From: Catonia carolina
Lineage: Eukaryota; Arthropoda; Insecta; Hemiptera; Achilidae
DNA length: 64,000 nucleotides
Assembly (NCBI GenBank): GCA_035578175.1
Contig: JAQMRL010000001.1
Coordinates: forward strand, 240,440,538 to 240,504,537
Direction of reading: 5' to 3'
Shown here: positions 46,672 through 58,139 of the stretch, piece by piece
Layout: the number at the start of each line of letters is the position of its first letter
Numbering within the stretch: the stretch's first letter is position 1
Position numbers and translations under genes: made by a program
Notes under the pieces: model-generated
Databases searched by the model: none
What the model was told of the DNA's origin: nothing
What the model saw: only the letters and a program-made list of their open reading frames with translations

Positions 46672-47890
46672 TTCTCTTGCCTATATGAATATAGTATTAA
46701 GAAGAAAACATTACTTAATGTCGATTTTTCGGCTGGAAATACACTTTTTCAAGCCCATTGAACCCAAAAAACATGGGTTTAGTGAGGTGAAACTTGGAAT
46801 TTAGAACTGGTTAGATACCATTAAGGGAATCGATACGAACATTTTCATCAAATCTGTCAACCGGAAGCAGTAGTTTATACGTGTGATTTTCTCAAAAACA
46901 GTTTCTACGATTTTTTTAAAAAATTGCTTCGATGACTAAATTTGTTATGCTCCATAAGATACGTTTAAGCGACATTTCTGCTGAATTTCTTGGAGGGCTG
47001 TGTACGCATTGTAGAAAAATGTTCTTTTTTTAAGATTGCGGTCTAAATATCAATTTTAGAGCAAAAGTTAGTATAATCAAAGTCGTAGAAAGTTAAAAAA
47101 AACTTACTTTTTTAATGTTTTTCTACAACACGTCAATAATTTTCTGTATTTTGCTCATCAAATTCGATGAAAAATGGGATCTTTTAAAATTACTGCCTTT
47201 GTATGCATCTTACGACAAAAATGTACAGCATATATTCAAAATTATAGGAACTTAAACAATCTGCAACCTTTGTTTATTTATTTTTTTACATTGTATAAAA
47301 ATATTTATTTATCTCGTTTTGCTATCTTCGTAAAGTTAGTTATTTTTATTCCTAATGTGTGTACGTTGCAACCGGTACAAATCAGAACAAAAAGCAACTC
47401 CCGTGACCCAATGAGATGAGGATAATGTGTATGACGTGTAAATTAGGTGTAAACTTGTACAGCCCAGGCCGACCATTCCTGAGAGAACATAATTAATTGA
47501 ACCCCAACCATCAAAGTACACCGGTAACCACTTCCTTATTCAAATTCGTTTAAAGTAACTACCTTTGCTGGGATTTGAACCAGGAACGGCTGGTTCAAAT
47601 CCTGCTGGTTCAGCTGTTAAACAGTTGACACGGAGACAACTTTACCTCTAGATCAACCCGGTGGGTTCACTTTTACTTCTAGCAATTTTTTCTGAGCTAA
47701 ATTTTTTTTGAGCAGATTTTTCACAAGTTCTACAGATCCTACGTTCTACATTTTAATTTTCTCATTCACTCATGATTGAAATTAGGTTATGTTTTCAATT
47801 TACATTGTTTACTAATGATTAAAAATAGGTTATATTTTATATTATTTACATTGGGCAAGAGAACGTCGTGTGAGTTTTTTACACCAGAGT
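46672..47890 (-). repeat. R2 interspersed element, copy 2 (full length, interrupted by SINE D)
   Basis: Inverted relative to copy 1: the left end TTTACTTTCTCTTGCCTATA and the right end GGGCAAGAGAACGTCGTGTG...TTACACCAGA match both ends of copy 1. Internal blocks (TTCAAGCCCATTGAACCCAA, ATTTCTTGGAGGGCTGTG) recur in copies 3 and 4. SINE D copy 2 sits inside at 47340-47670. Confidence 0.75.
47340..47670 (-). mobile_element. tRNA-derived SINE, family D copy 2, inside R2 copy 2
   Basis: Minus-strand head CCCACCGGGTTGATCTAGAG, box B TGGTTCAAATCCCAGC, then AAAGGTAGTTAC, GGTTACCGGTGTACTTTGAT, the GGAATGGTCGGCCTGG block and CATTGGGTCACGGG. Just downstream of the head an extra GGTTC..ATCCTGC unit duplicates the box B area. 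Confidence 0.8.
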
Positions 47891-49873
47891 TTTTACTTAA
47901 CTACAACCGTACAATATTAACAAATTAAGATAAAGAAAATTAGTAGTGTAGTAATTGATGATATGATCTAAATCACCTTATTTTTTACAGACTAAAAGAA
48001 GCAGGTCCCTCGTCATCTACTTAGCCTTCAGATGACTTAAGTATTCTGGAGCAAAGACCTATCAGTTTGACTTTCAAAATTTGAGTCAAAATGCTTTCAA
48101 ACAATATTTTCTAATTATTTGTTTTATTCACAACTGTGCGAATTTGCACAACCAGTAAATTTGTATACAAAATAATATATTTTTTAAAATTACGTTAGAC
48201 GTTAAAGGAGGACACCAATCATTAGTAGAACGCCTGCATTTAATTACTAAAATTAGCCTCATATAATTTAATCATTAAGACTATTTAATTAATAATAGTA
48301 ATTTTAACTACGTTTTTATGTTTTTATAAAGTATTTGTTTTAAATTTAAACAACAATTAAGATGTATTTTACGTCGACCAGATGAATAGGTGAGATATTA
48401 AATATAATTTTCTTATTAAGTCTACTAAAGAATATTAATACATATTTTGTAATAAAAAAAAATCTGGGATAGTAAAAAAAATATAATTTAACGAAGAAGC
48501 GCCAAACGGTTTTTAACATTTTTATACACTATTTACAATTAAATTCAGTTGAAAATGTGGATATATAAATATATGAAATATTACACAATTTAATTTAATT
48601 TTAATTGAAAATTTTATTTTATTCAAGATATTAAAAATAAAATAAGTCAGTGTGATTATTAAAGTTCCGTTATTTACCATATACATTTATTTTCATAAAT
48701 TCACATTAAAGTTGAAGTTTTAAAACAAATTACGATATCAATAAATCATACTAGATTAATTTATTTTATGTTTAAACATTTTATGTACATACACACTACG
48801 TAAAATATAAGTTATCGTACTTATAAATTTTTCAACTTAAAAGTTCAATCTTATTGTAAATAAATTTACAGTTAAAATGAATTTTTATAAATAATTTTAT
48901 TATTTATTTAAAATATGTAATACATGTTTATGGTAACAGCAATTTAAATCGTCTTATATGAGTTGGTCTAAGATGAAAAAGTGTAGTACCAAACATAGTC
49001 CTACAGACTTAAACGTGATGTTAGATTTAAAGTATTTTAACTAAAAGAAGTTACAAATAATTTATGGGAAAATATAGGATTATCAATAACCTGATACAGA
49101 AATACCAGTGGTTTTATGTAAGTGTGTGTGTGTTTGTTTTTGTTCGTGTTTTTATTTTGTACGGAATGAAGAAATATGTACTATAGTAAATATTCAAGTT
49201 GGTGGAACTTTGAAATCCTTTAAGTTGCAACAGGTTGAGGTCGGTGTATAATAAAATGGTGATCAATATATAGTTGGCCATGCATTTATATATATAGTTA
49301 AATAGAAGAGGGCTTAAGACTTCCTAGTGCATAAACATGCAATTGGTCAGAGCAACTTATGTACGAGTAGTAGAATAGTTCTAAAAGATTCGAACTATGC
49401 AGACCTAGCTGTTGCTCACGCACGCTATGGTCTCTCAGGTTCTTTTCCAATAATGCTAACTGTAGCGAAGTTTGCTGCCTTGCTTGGCAGTGTTCCCGAA
49501 CTGCCCATGTAACTTGGATTAAGATATTTCACTCCTCCTCTGCTACAACCTGTTCCTAATATACTAACATATTCAACTAAGTATTCAAACACATTCAAGT
49601 ACATTTATTTAACCCTAAAAAGCAAACATGTAACTATATATTTTCCAGTAGCATATCCCCGGGGAAGATTCCGAACATATTAAAATTATAACTTATGTAG
49701 TCCCTACTATGAAATTATCAGTAAAGTACCATTTTTATTGCAAATAATTGCAATATATTTACAAAATTTTTTAAAAACTTTGTTATTTATTTAGGAACTA
49801 TACAACAGGCTTAGTACAATCAATCTATAGTAAACCCAATCAATAATAATCTATAATACACACATTCAACCTA
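47891..49873. other. 2 kb without a recognised gene
   Basis: Strongly A/T-rich except for 49320-49530. There a 61-codon frame (+, 49327-49512) has balanced composition and CATGTAACT at its end, but no family resemblance. It might be an unrecognised exon or a non-coding RNA exon. Confidence 0.4.
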
Positions 49874-50270
49874 TTGTTGTTTAGGTCAACAGAAGAAAAG
49901 CTGTTTTGAACCTCTAGATGTTTTACTAAGTAAAATGAGGAGTGAGGTGGTTTACAATTGCCTTCCTCATTGAGTACAAAAGTAGCCTATTCTTATCAGC
50001 ATGCTAGGCCCTCCGAAAAACATCTACTTTTTACGCTGCAAGTGACACCTTTAATTCGTTCACCACAGAGTCTGACTGTATAATGAAAATCCTTACTTTC
50101 AGAGGAGAAAACTCTTGAGTTGTATCTTTCACACATTTACCTCTTCTGTTCTTAAATAGTTCAGTGATATAATCAGCTGACCACGTGATAAGAAACAGAA
50201 CTATTTTTTGTAGCTCTGGAACTAGCAGATGGAAGGCAAATAATTTAACTCTACCTGACTGTTATGGGCG
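49874..50270 (-). repeat. Family A retroposon copy 14 (full length)
   Basis: It runs from ATTGTTGTTTAGGTCAAC to TGTTATGGGCG. An imperfect flanking similarity (AATCTATAATACACAC on the left; AATCTATAGTACACCC on the right) does not abut the element exactly, so I do not call it a target-site duplication. Confidence 0.9.
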
Positions 50271-50494
50271 TTATACAATCTATAGTACACCCAAAAGTTT
50301 AACAATTTTTTGAAGAAATAAATTACTTGAAGAACAAAAAAATTCTTTAAAGAGTACATCTCAGTAAATAATTATAAAGTAGACAAATTAAAAGAAAATT
50401 GACAAAATTAAACAACAGACATAGAAAAACTTCGATAATATATGCATATAACAAGAATGACATAGAAATTACATTTAAAAAAAATACTGAATGA

Positions 50495-50757
50495 TTTTTT
50501 TGTCATCAGTCTCTCAACTTGTTTGATGCAGTTCTCCAAGCTGTTATATCTTGCGCAAGTCGTTTCATATCTACATACCTGCAACACCCTACATCTTTGA
50601 TATTTGCTTTTAATATTCTAACCTTTGCGCCTCCCCCCTAAAATTCACGCCCTCAATATTACCCTTCATTATTGATGCACCAATACCTGGATGTCTTAAA
50701 ATATGCCCCAATAGCTTATCCCTTCTTATTTCATCTATCCACCTAATCTTTAACATG
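50495..50757 (-). mobile_element. RTE-like retrotransposon 3' end, abutting R2
   Basis: Same 3' end (TTTTTTGTCATCAGTCTCTC) and coding end as the copy at 23743: KIRWIDEI, then LLGHILRHPGIGASIMKGNI and an EG.NFRG segment. It breaks at 50757, exactly where R2 copy 3 begins. Confidence 0.8.
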
Positions 50758-51130
50758 TATGTTCGATAAGACAGACTAAGCGCCATGTCTGCTGAAATTC
50801 TTATGGAAGGCTGTGCTCTTGTGGTAAAAAAAATTTCATTAAGATTGCAGCCGTAATATGCATTTTGGGGCAAAAAAGGAATAGTAATTAACGTTGTAAA
50901 AAATTTAAAACCTACAACTTTTATTTCAAACATTTTTTGTTGAGTTTAGCGTCAAATAGTGATTTCCGTATTTTTAATTCCTACAGAGATTGATTTTCAT
51001 TTTCCCTCATTCACTCATGATTAAAATTAAGTTATGTTTTTCATTTTACATTGTTTACTTATGATAACCGTAGATTATTATGGTTCATTATTTACAACGG
51101 CAAGAGAGTGTGAATGTTTCACACCAGATT
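50758..51130 (-). repeat. R2 interspersed element, copy 3 (partial)
   Basis: It carries the AATTCTTATGGAAGGCTGTG block, AAACCTACAACTTTTATTTC, and the terminal GGCAAGAGAGTGTGAATGTTTCACACCAG-type end, with GTGTGAA..TTCACAC pairing. The other half is missing at the RTE junction. Confidence 0.75.
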
Positions 51131-51263
51131 TATTTCTCTTTTCCTCGACCTTTTAAACCGGGTCGCATTATTAAAAAGAGCAGAAAAATGATAAGTAATA
51201 GATTATAAAATTTCTTTATTGTTGACATAAGAAAAATAGATACCAATTAAAATATGCGAATTA

Positions 51264-51922
51264 CAGTTGAGCTTCCGTAACTCGAACGTCTATAACTCGA
51301 ATTTTCCATAGTTCTAATTAAATTATGTTTCTCTAGGTTTGCTCGTTAATTTACGTTAAAATTAGTGTACATAACTCAAATATTCGTAACTCGAACTTCT
51401 CGTTTGAGATTTTTAAAAATCCGAATTCTTTTTTGGTTAAAACGCAAGTGTGTATGAAAATGTTTAACGCTACAGCCTAATTGTTTAATGCTTTAGTCTA
51501 CAGCCTGGAATAGTAGAAGGTCTATTAAATTGGGTGCAAGAAGTGCGTGGGAAAAACTTTCCCATATCAGGAGGTGTAATCCTCCGAGAAAAATCAGATC
51601 AATTATCGATGCAATATGGTCATACCAAATTTAAAGCGAGCACTAGAAGATTTGAAAAAAATTGTGATGAAGTGCCTAAGTTTCTAACGAAGACTCCTAA
51701 AATTACAAGCAATCAATATAAGTTCTAATCAAAAGTTACAGCGTAGAAGATTTTTTAATGTCGCTACAACGAAATAACAACACATAATAATTTTTTTAAT
51801 GTTTAACATTATCTTTAAAAATTGATCAAAATTCTATAACTTTGTTGTTCTGTATTTCTCATTTCTTTAACTCGAATTAGTACCATAATCCCTACGTGGT
51901 TCGAGTTATGGAAATTGAACTG
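51264..51922 (+). mobile_element. Tigger/pogo-type transposon relic
   Basis: 659 bp with terminal inverted repeats CAGTTGAGCTTCCGTAACTC (left) and CAGTTCAATTTCCATAACTC (right, inverted), flanked by TA at 51262-51263 and 51923-51924. CAG starts and TA duplication are the Tc1/mariner-pogo rule, and Tigger-like ends begin CAGTTGA. Inside, 51510-51690 encodes a CENP-B-type helix-turn-helix: EGLLNWVQEVRGKNFPISGG, then VILREKSDQLSMQYGHTKF and KASTRRFEKN. The N-terminal DNA-binding region and the whole DDE catalytic domain are absent, so it is an internally deleted non-autonomous copy. Repeats of TAACTCGAA occur within both ends. Confidence 0.85.
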
Positions 51923-51924
51923 TA

Positions 51925-52659
51925 CATCCTAAAAGTTCTAGTAAATTAAATATTTATCCGAGTAAAAAAAACTTATGCTGATGGTAAATTTAATTGTTAG
52001 GCGTGCTATACAATGCAACATTTATTAAATACATAAAACAATTAAAGTAGAATAGAGATGTCCGTTAAGAAGTGATGTGTATATATACACATATAGAGTA
52101 AAGGTATACATGTAGAGCGGGGATCATGATGGGACCGATGGTCAGTTACTGATGTCTCCGCTAATTGACTCACCCGGGACACACACTAATTGTCTACTTG
52201 CAACTTCATGTTTACTTCTTGTTCACGTTTAATCATGCTTCTAACCTTAACTTATAACACAGGGCAAAGGTTTGTTAACTTGTGATTAATAATTACTGAC
52301 TAGATTTTATTGGTTTCTTACTTAATTGTTCTTTAGTCATTTACTGATTATACAATGAATAAATTTAACTGCTCAAATTTATAGCCGTATTTTAATAAAT
52401 TTGAAAATGTAATTTACAGTCTGTGTGTTTATTTTAATTTAATGTCGTAAAGTTCTTATTACTTATTACTGGATAATCCTTGTGGCATACTCGTGCGATA
52501 AATTACCGGAGAGTATTCTGTTGATAACTATTCAGAAGGCGCGAAGTAGGCAATATGATATACTTATTAATTTAGAATGAATTCCGTTTATGTTTGATAC
52601 AAAATCTCGTGTATTTTTGGAATAACCATACAAATCTTTAAATTTCTAATTTGTTAATA
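51925..52659. other. AT-rich stretch, no gene seen
   Basis: Nothing recognised. Confidence 0.5.
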
Positions 52660-54230
52660 TTTATTTCTATTACGTCCTCTTGAACTGTACGCACCGGGAA
52701 TTCACACCGATGAGCCCCAAAACCATGTTTTTATCAATTTATCTATGTTTGTCTCTCTGTGTAACTGTGAACTAAAAACCCCAAAAACTGAATATCGTAA
52801 AAAGTTGAAAATCTAATCAGATACTACATCTTTTCTGCTCTATAAAATAGGGTAAGTGGCATGTCTAGGGAATTTCGTGGGAGGGCTGTGCTCTTGTAGT
52901 AAAAATGTTTCTTTTGTTAAATCCGCAGACAAATGTGCAATTTCGGAGCAAAAACGCAGGTCTACATATTCGAAGTTATAGAAATCATGAAATCTTTACA
53001 ACTACCTTTTACTACAACTATTCAGACATTTTTTTTTCAACAAAGGTAGCTGTAGCGCCAATTAGTGATATTCCACATGATAATAAGAGTACAAATATTA
53101 TATTCCGGGAACCTAAAACTCGTCCCCTCTGCGCATGACGTCACTTCGTGACAAAACTCTCTCGACAATCGGAACCGTAGATGATGTACATAGATCGGAA
53201 CTTAATCATACGTGCTTCTATCTTCGTGCGGGATAAGAAGTCGGTAATAAGTAAAAAAAGTAAAGAAACTAAGGTAAACAAATTGTTTTTGTTTGAAAAA
53301 TAGGGTAAATCAAATACCTACAATGTAAACCCGTTTAAACCGCTAATTTAATTAAGAACAACTCTTATTAATAGTGCAAGTTTATTACGGACTAAAATAT
53401 TAAAAAATCAATCTCCTATATCGATATTCATCTAATCTCCACGTTGGTAAGTACTAGTGTAATTTTTACACTATCGATTCAAAAACGTACACAAAAACCA
53501 CAAAATAGTGATTTAACTTGTAGTTATAGGTAGTTCAACGGTTTTTTTAATAGTAACTACAATCCCAGTGATATTAAGAGAAAGTAATTAATCAGTAGAT
53601 AGACGTACAAACAACAATCCATACTATAACAACAATACAATGCGTACTATAAACAATAAGTGTTTTTACAAGTCTGCCAAATTACAATCTGTAACACGAA
53701 ATAGAACAATCTGTATTTTTGATAAATGTTAATTAACATTATTACAATTTCATCTATCAATGAAATTGAAATTATAGTAATAATTAATATTTGATAAATA
53801 CAATGATGGTTTTGAAGTATATCAGAAAAAAAAAGATAATAATTGTAACAATGTTCATTAAAACCTATAACCTAAATTGAAAACACTATGTCTTTCAGTC
53901 TTGAAAACCCGGTTTATAATAAAAAAATTAAACAATATAGGCCTCGTAGACTGAAATTCAATTCTTTGCTTTGTACGTATATTGCTTTGAGTAAAATGAA
54001 CTTGTCGCGCGGTGTCAATACATAAATATTAATACAGTTCTATCGCGTCTACGTCATTTTGTTGGAGGGTTTAGATTTTATACGCGCAACGTCCTATCAG
54101 TAGTCTTAGTATCATGGACATTCCATCGTAATGCCCACAAAAATGAAAATCAACAGAGATAGTTTTTCATTTTCGATCATCCTCTTATGATTTTCTTCCG
54201 TCTTATTTTATTCAATTTACAAATGAGCAG
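52660..54230 (-). repeat. R2 interspersed element, copy 4, split by an unclassified TIR element
   Basis: The left part 52660-53075 matches copies 1-3: CCCCAAAACCATGTTTTTAT, a degenerate TGTG-rich region, and GAATTTCGTGGGAGGGCTGT. The continuation resumes at 54126-54230 (AATGAAAATCAACAGAG; TTTTTCATTTTCGATCATCC). The 1041 bp in between are a separate insertion. Confidence 0.65.
53076..54116. mobile_element. Unclassified DNA transposon with ~17 bp TIRs and 9 bp TSD
   Basis: Left end CATGATAATAAGAGTAC; right end, inverted, CATGATACTAAGACTAC (two mismatches in 17). It is bordered by GATATTCCA (53067-53075) and GACATTCCA (54117-54125), a 9 bp duplication with one mismatch. R2 copy 3 gives the empty-site order (AGTGATTTCCGTA). 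Subterminal regions of both ends contain GCGC..TGACGT-like words, including a TGACGTCA palindrome at about 53136. No transposase is visible. An 8-9 bp duplication would fit hAT, Merlin or Mutator-like groups; I cannot decide. Confidence 0.65.
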
Positions 54231-56075
54231 CTCTGCATAACCTGACCATATATTTGCAGCTATAAATATTTCTTAAATCATTGCATAAACAAACAAGTCT
54301 AAATAAAGGAATCTTCAATTAAAATTATCACCGTCACGGTTTATTGATACTCATATTTCAGAAAAATCTTCCATTATACCATTAGATTTTAATGATTTCG
54401 TATAGGTACTTAAAAAACCACTCGACCTACCTACTAGATAAAAAAATAAACACAACATTTTTTATCAGGTTTTCTTACTACTGTCAAACATTACGTTAGA
54501 AAGAAATAAAGTAGTTGAAGAATTAAATTAGTAGCTTTGAATAATTGTGTACAGGAATAGTTTAAACACGAGAAAAGCAACCGTATTGCTGCTGTATATT
54601 TCTTTCTTTTTAACAGTGTGTTTCTAACCGCATCGGCACCTGAATATATACCGTACCCTATAATAAAAAAATAAACAATATTTTTTTGCCAGTATATTTA
54701 ATTGCTTTTTAATGATAAATGAGATTTAAAAAGAATAATGATGCCCTGTAATCTGTGATATCACGACTTCAGTATATCGTTATACTGTTACGTAAGCCTT
54801 TATTTCTTACAGTGAGTACTTATTAAGTAGAACAGAATCGATTATGGATATTAATTTTAATTCCTAAACAAACATCGATTTTGTAGAAATTAAAAATAAC
54901 AAATTGTTTTATTTAAATATCTACTTACATATTCTAATAATTTCATTACCTTTTTTGCCACAAACTGAGTTCTATGTATAAAAACTACGTAAAACAAAGA
55001 AAACTCCATTAGACATTTGCCATTTAATGGGAATTTACCGAAAAGTATCGGTTAAAACTAATATACTCTGAAGAATGGTATAATTCGCAAGGTTTAAATT
55101 CTATGGGTTGTTCTTTTTTTTAAGCGTTTCCATTGACTTCTTTATTATACAACTAACCTAAATTTTAAGTTCTATACGCTGCAAAAGTACGTACACTATG
55201 ATAGGAAAAGCTACTGTATTATTCTGGGGGAAAATGTTAATTAATTTAAATATAGTGCAACTTTATCATTCTTAACTGAATAAAAATTCAAAATAAAATA
55301 AAAAGAATAAAAATTCAAATAAGTTTCAAAAAACATAATTTTTCTAATAATTAATTAATACTGTTCCACGAAAAATAAAACCAGAATACTAGATGGACGG
55401 AAAAAAGAGAAAAGAAAACAGTGAAAAATGGTGAGAACGCATATTGAAAAATGATATATCAGAAATGTCTTAAGTTGCTTTACGTAATATTAAGTGAACT
55501 TACTCAAATTAAATTAACTAAATAAAAATGAAGTTAAACTTTACGGTTTCACCATAGCTCAGTACACTGAAATCGGGTCTGCCGTTTTAAAACAAACTAA
55601 TAACTTAGGCAACAAATATTTTGGAGCTCGGAATATGAGACGCGTTTGAATTATTTTTATTTATTTATTTGTTTTATTTAGTTAAACATAATACAATTAT
55701 TAATATACTATGCTATAAATAATATTTTTAACTAAATATAGCCTATTTATACGCAAAAACTCTTCTTCACGAAGAGTTCTGTCCGCGCATAGGAGTAAAC
55801 AAAAAAAATTATGCAAACAAATTTATAAATACTAATTACTACTATAAATACTATTATAAAATCAAAAAAAGAGTACAAGAAATACATTTAACAGTTTTGT
55901 TAAAAGCATTAAAAATAAATAATAAATACCATTAAATTTATATTTAAATATCCATAATAATAATAATAATTTTAATAACAATAACAATTTTAAAAATATG
56001 TACAATTGTATTAATAGAGAAAAAACTTCTTTTTTTAATAACTAAAACTACTTTACAATATATTTTAGGGAATAC
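54231..56075. other. AT-rich stretch, no gene seen
   Basis: Low-complexity A/T sequence, with an (AAT)n run at about 55950-55980. No gene seen. Confidence 0.5.
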
Positions 56076-56181
56076 TATAGGGTGATTCAAAAAGAGCGCC
56101 GGTTTTGATATATCAAATTAAGAGATTTATTTTATTGAAAAACTGAAAATAAATACATCAACAAGTTCATCTTACCTTCCG

Positions 56182-56412
56182 ATTTCATGTATGAAAAATG
56201 ATGTCATGCATGTGTCCTCCTCTACTGCGCTGGCACGCATCAACTCTGTCCATGAAATTGGATATTTCTGCACGACAAGTTTCGACTTCCATTTGCCCGA
56301 TAACCCGTCGAATTTCCTCCTTCAAGTCATTAATGTTTCGGGGTTTATTGGCATACACCAATGACTTCAGATGACCCCAAAGATGAAAGTCACAAGGCGT
56401 CAATTTTGTTTG
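56182..56412 (-). pseudogene. Mariner transposase C-terminal fragment
   Basis: Begins at LTPCDFHLWGHLKSLVYANK and ends GGHMHDIIFHT with a natural stop. It holds the last catalytic-region residue (the D of TPCDF). It is out of frame with the N-terminal fragment because of the internal deletion. Confidence 0.85.
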
Positions 56413-56866
56413 CGAAGGTGTCATCATCCTGCCGTTTTCTCAATACCCAGTCAACAAACTGTCGTCTCTTCTGGTGGTCTGCCACTTTCAAATGTTGCGT
56501 CAACTGAATTTTATACGGGTGATATTGAAGATCGTACCGAAGAATTCTCCGTACAGAAGAACATAGTAAACCCAATTGTTGAGAACGGCGACGTATTGAT
56601 TTTGCTGGGCTAACAGCCACACTGTCACGAACCAACGCAACGTTCTGCTCAGTTCGGCCGGAACGACGACGTCCAGAACTTTTAAGGTCGACTGTTGAAC
56701 CCGTCTCAAAAAACTTTTTCATGAGCCTGCGAACTGTTGATTCATTCGGTGCTTCATTACGTCCTAGAGTACCGCGAAGTCGCCTGACAGTAGCCGCATA
56801 ACTCTCTCCACTCTGGTAAAATGTTTTGACGATTAACACTCGTTGTGCAATAGTAAACTTCTCCAT
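56390..56866 (-). pseudogene. Mariner transposase N-terminal fragment
   Basis: 158 codons, open from the start codon. It has an N-terminal helix-turn-helix (VLIVKTFYQSGESYAATVRR, then NESTVRRLMKKFFETGSTVD) and a GRRRSGRTEQNV linker (AT-hook/GRP-like), and proceeds to QKRRQFVDWVLRKRQDDDTF. The catalytic motif expected next (IFSDEAHF-like) is missing. If expressed, it would be a DNA-binding protein without catalytic activity. Confidence 0.85.
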
Positions 56867-57124
56867 GGTTAGACACAGACTGCGAGAGTACTACACTGCG
56901 AACAAGAGAAACTACAACTGAATCGTCAATCGGAATGTTCTCCGAAATAGAAATGAGGTCTAACAATGTTGCCAACCGATAAACAAAAATTTACCAGCCG
57001 TTTAAAAACCGGCGCTCTTTTTGAATCACCCGTTATGTGGATATTTTTACTTCATGAGAATTAATTCAATTAATGAGCAAAGAATCAAAAATTACTAATG
57101 CAATGAGGAAAGAAAAAATAATCA

Positions 57125-57690
57125 GAGACAGTTATTTTAAAACTTGGAAAAGTTTCTCAAGTTCTTGCTCGTATATCGATAGGATATGATATTTAAGTTT
57201 ATGTTTCATAAGAAGTGGTTGGAAGTGGAATGGAAGCATGTTGACGAACCGCGCCACAAAATAGAGAAATAACTTTTGAAAAAATGTACTATTTGGTTTT
57301 CTTGTCCTTATTTTTCCAGCATTCCTAGTAGCACAATTGGTTATATTGAGATCAATTATTACTTTGCGGTACCACACACCCAATAGAATTGTAGGAGCAC
57401 CTTATACATAAATAAATGCCTGAGAGGTAGGACTCCAAAATCTTGTTATAGGCTCATAAGATCGCGCTTTTTGTATCCGTTAATAGCGTATAGAAAAAAT
57501 TGTTGCAGATTAATCACCGAACGAATGTGAGTAATGTATGTACTACCCCAACATACAATTCCATATGCCAACCAAGAGTGTACAAGTGCAAAATAAACTT
57601 GTTTTAACAAAGATCTGGGACACATATGGTGTAAATGATAAAACCTATGAAAAAGAAGACGCAAGTATTTTTTGAGATTCAAAACATGTG
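57125..57690 (-). mobile_element. CR1/Jockey-type retrotransposon reverse transcriptase C-terminus
   Basis: Two minus frames: 57682-57446 (LLKQVYFALVHSWLAYGIVC, WGSTYITHIRSVINLQQFFL) and 57383-57132 (NAGKIRTRKPNSTFFQKLFL, LPFHFQPLLMKHKLKYHILS). These match the ALV.S.L.YGI.CWGG....I..L...QK segment of an arthropod CR1-like reverse transcriptase and its tail. A relative of the 3' part lies at 32960-33115. A frameshift and stops separate the frames. Confidence 0.75.
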
Positions 57691-57760
57691 CTTTCCACAG
57701 AACAGTCTATTTATCTTTAAAACAAATTTTTATTTTTAAGTGTTACTAAGTTATATTATG

Positions 57761-58139
57761 CCCATAACAAGTAGATGGAGTGTTAAATTATTTGCACCTG
57801 ATCTGCTAGCTGTTCTAGGGCCACAAAAAATAGTTCTGTTTCTTATCACATGGTCAGCCAATTATATGTCTGATGCATTTAAGAACAGAAGAGGTAGAGG
57901 TGTAAGAGTTTCTCCTCTGAGAGTAATGCATTTCATTATACAGCCAGACCATGTGGTGAATGAAGTGAAGGTGCAAATATGGCAAGGTGAGAGTAGATGC
58001 TTTAAAGAGGGCCTGGCATGCTGATAAGCATACTTTTCCACTCAGTGAGGAAGGCAATTTTAAACCACCTCACTCCTCGTGTTACTTAGTAAAGCCTCTA
58101 CAGGTTCAAACCAGCCTTTCGGTTGAAGACCTGAACAAC
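57761..58139 (+). repeat. Family A retroposon copy 15 (full length, 13 bp TSD)
   Basis: CCCATAACAAGTAGATGG to CTGAACAAC. AAGTTATATTATG occurs at 57748-57760 and 58140-58152, a perfect 13 bp target-site duplication; the G next to CCCATAAC may belong to either. The apparent ATG in front of the element is therefore target sequence, not a family start codon. Confidence 0.95.

Larger units (their letters stand above)
56078..57033 (-). mobile_element. Mariner-type (IS630/Tc1-mariner) transposon, internally deleted
   Basis: The terminal inverted repeats are perfect over about 27 bp and start GGGTGATTCAAAAAGAGCGC on each end. The element is flanked by TA (56076-56077 and 57034-57035). The transposase is coded on minus. 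An intact N-terminal part (56866-56390, about 155 codons, MEKFTIAQRVLIVKTFYQSG, a DUF4817-type DNA-binding domain followed by a mariner HTH) is followed in another frame by the C-terminus (LTPCDFHLWGHLKS...NKPRNINDLKEEIRRVI). It stops at 56182-56184. The junction at about 56400-56415 lies where the DDE/D catalytic core should be, so the core is deleted and the frame is shifted. Non-autonomous, but with intact ends. Confidence 0.9.

Noticed and set aside
49860..50290. 16 bp flanking similarity as a TSD of Family A copy 14
   Set aside because: The similar blocks do not abut the element ends, and the area has several ATCTATA repeats.
57758..57760. ATG as a conserved start codon of a Family A protein
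   Set aside because: In copy 15 the ATG belongs to the target-site duplication, and in most copies other bases precede GCCCATAAC.
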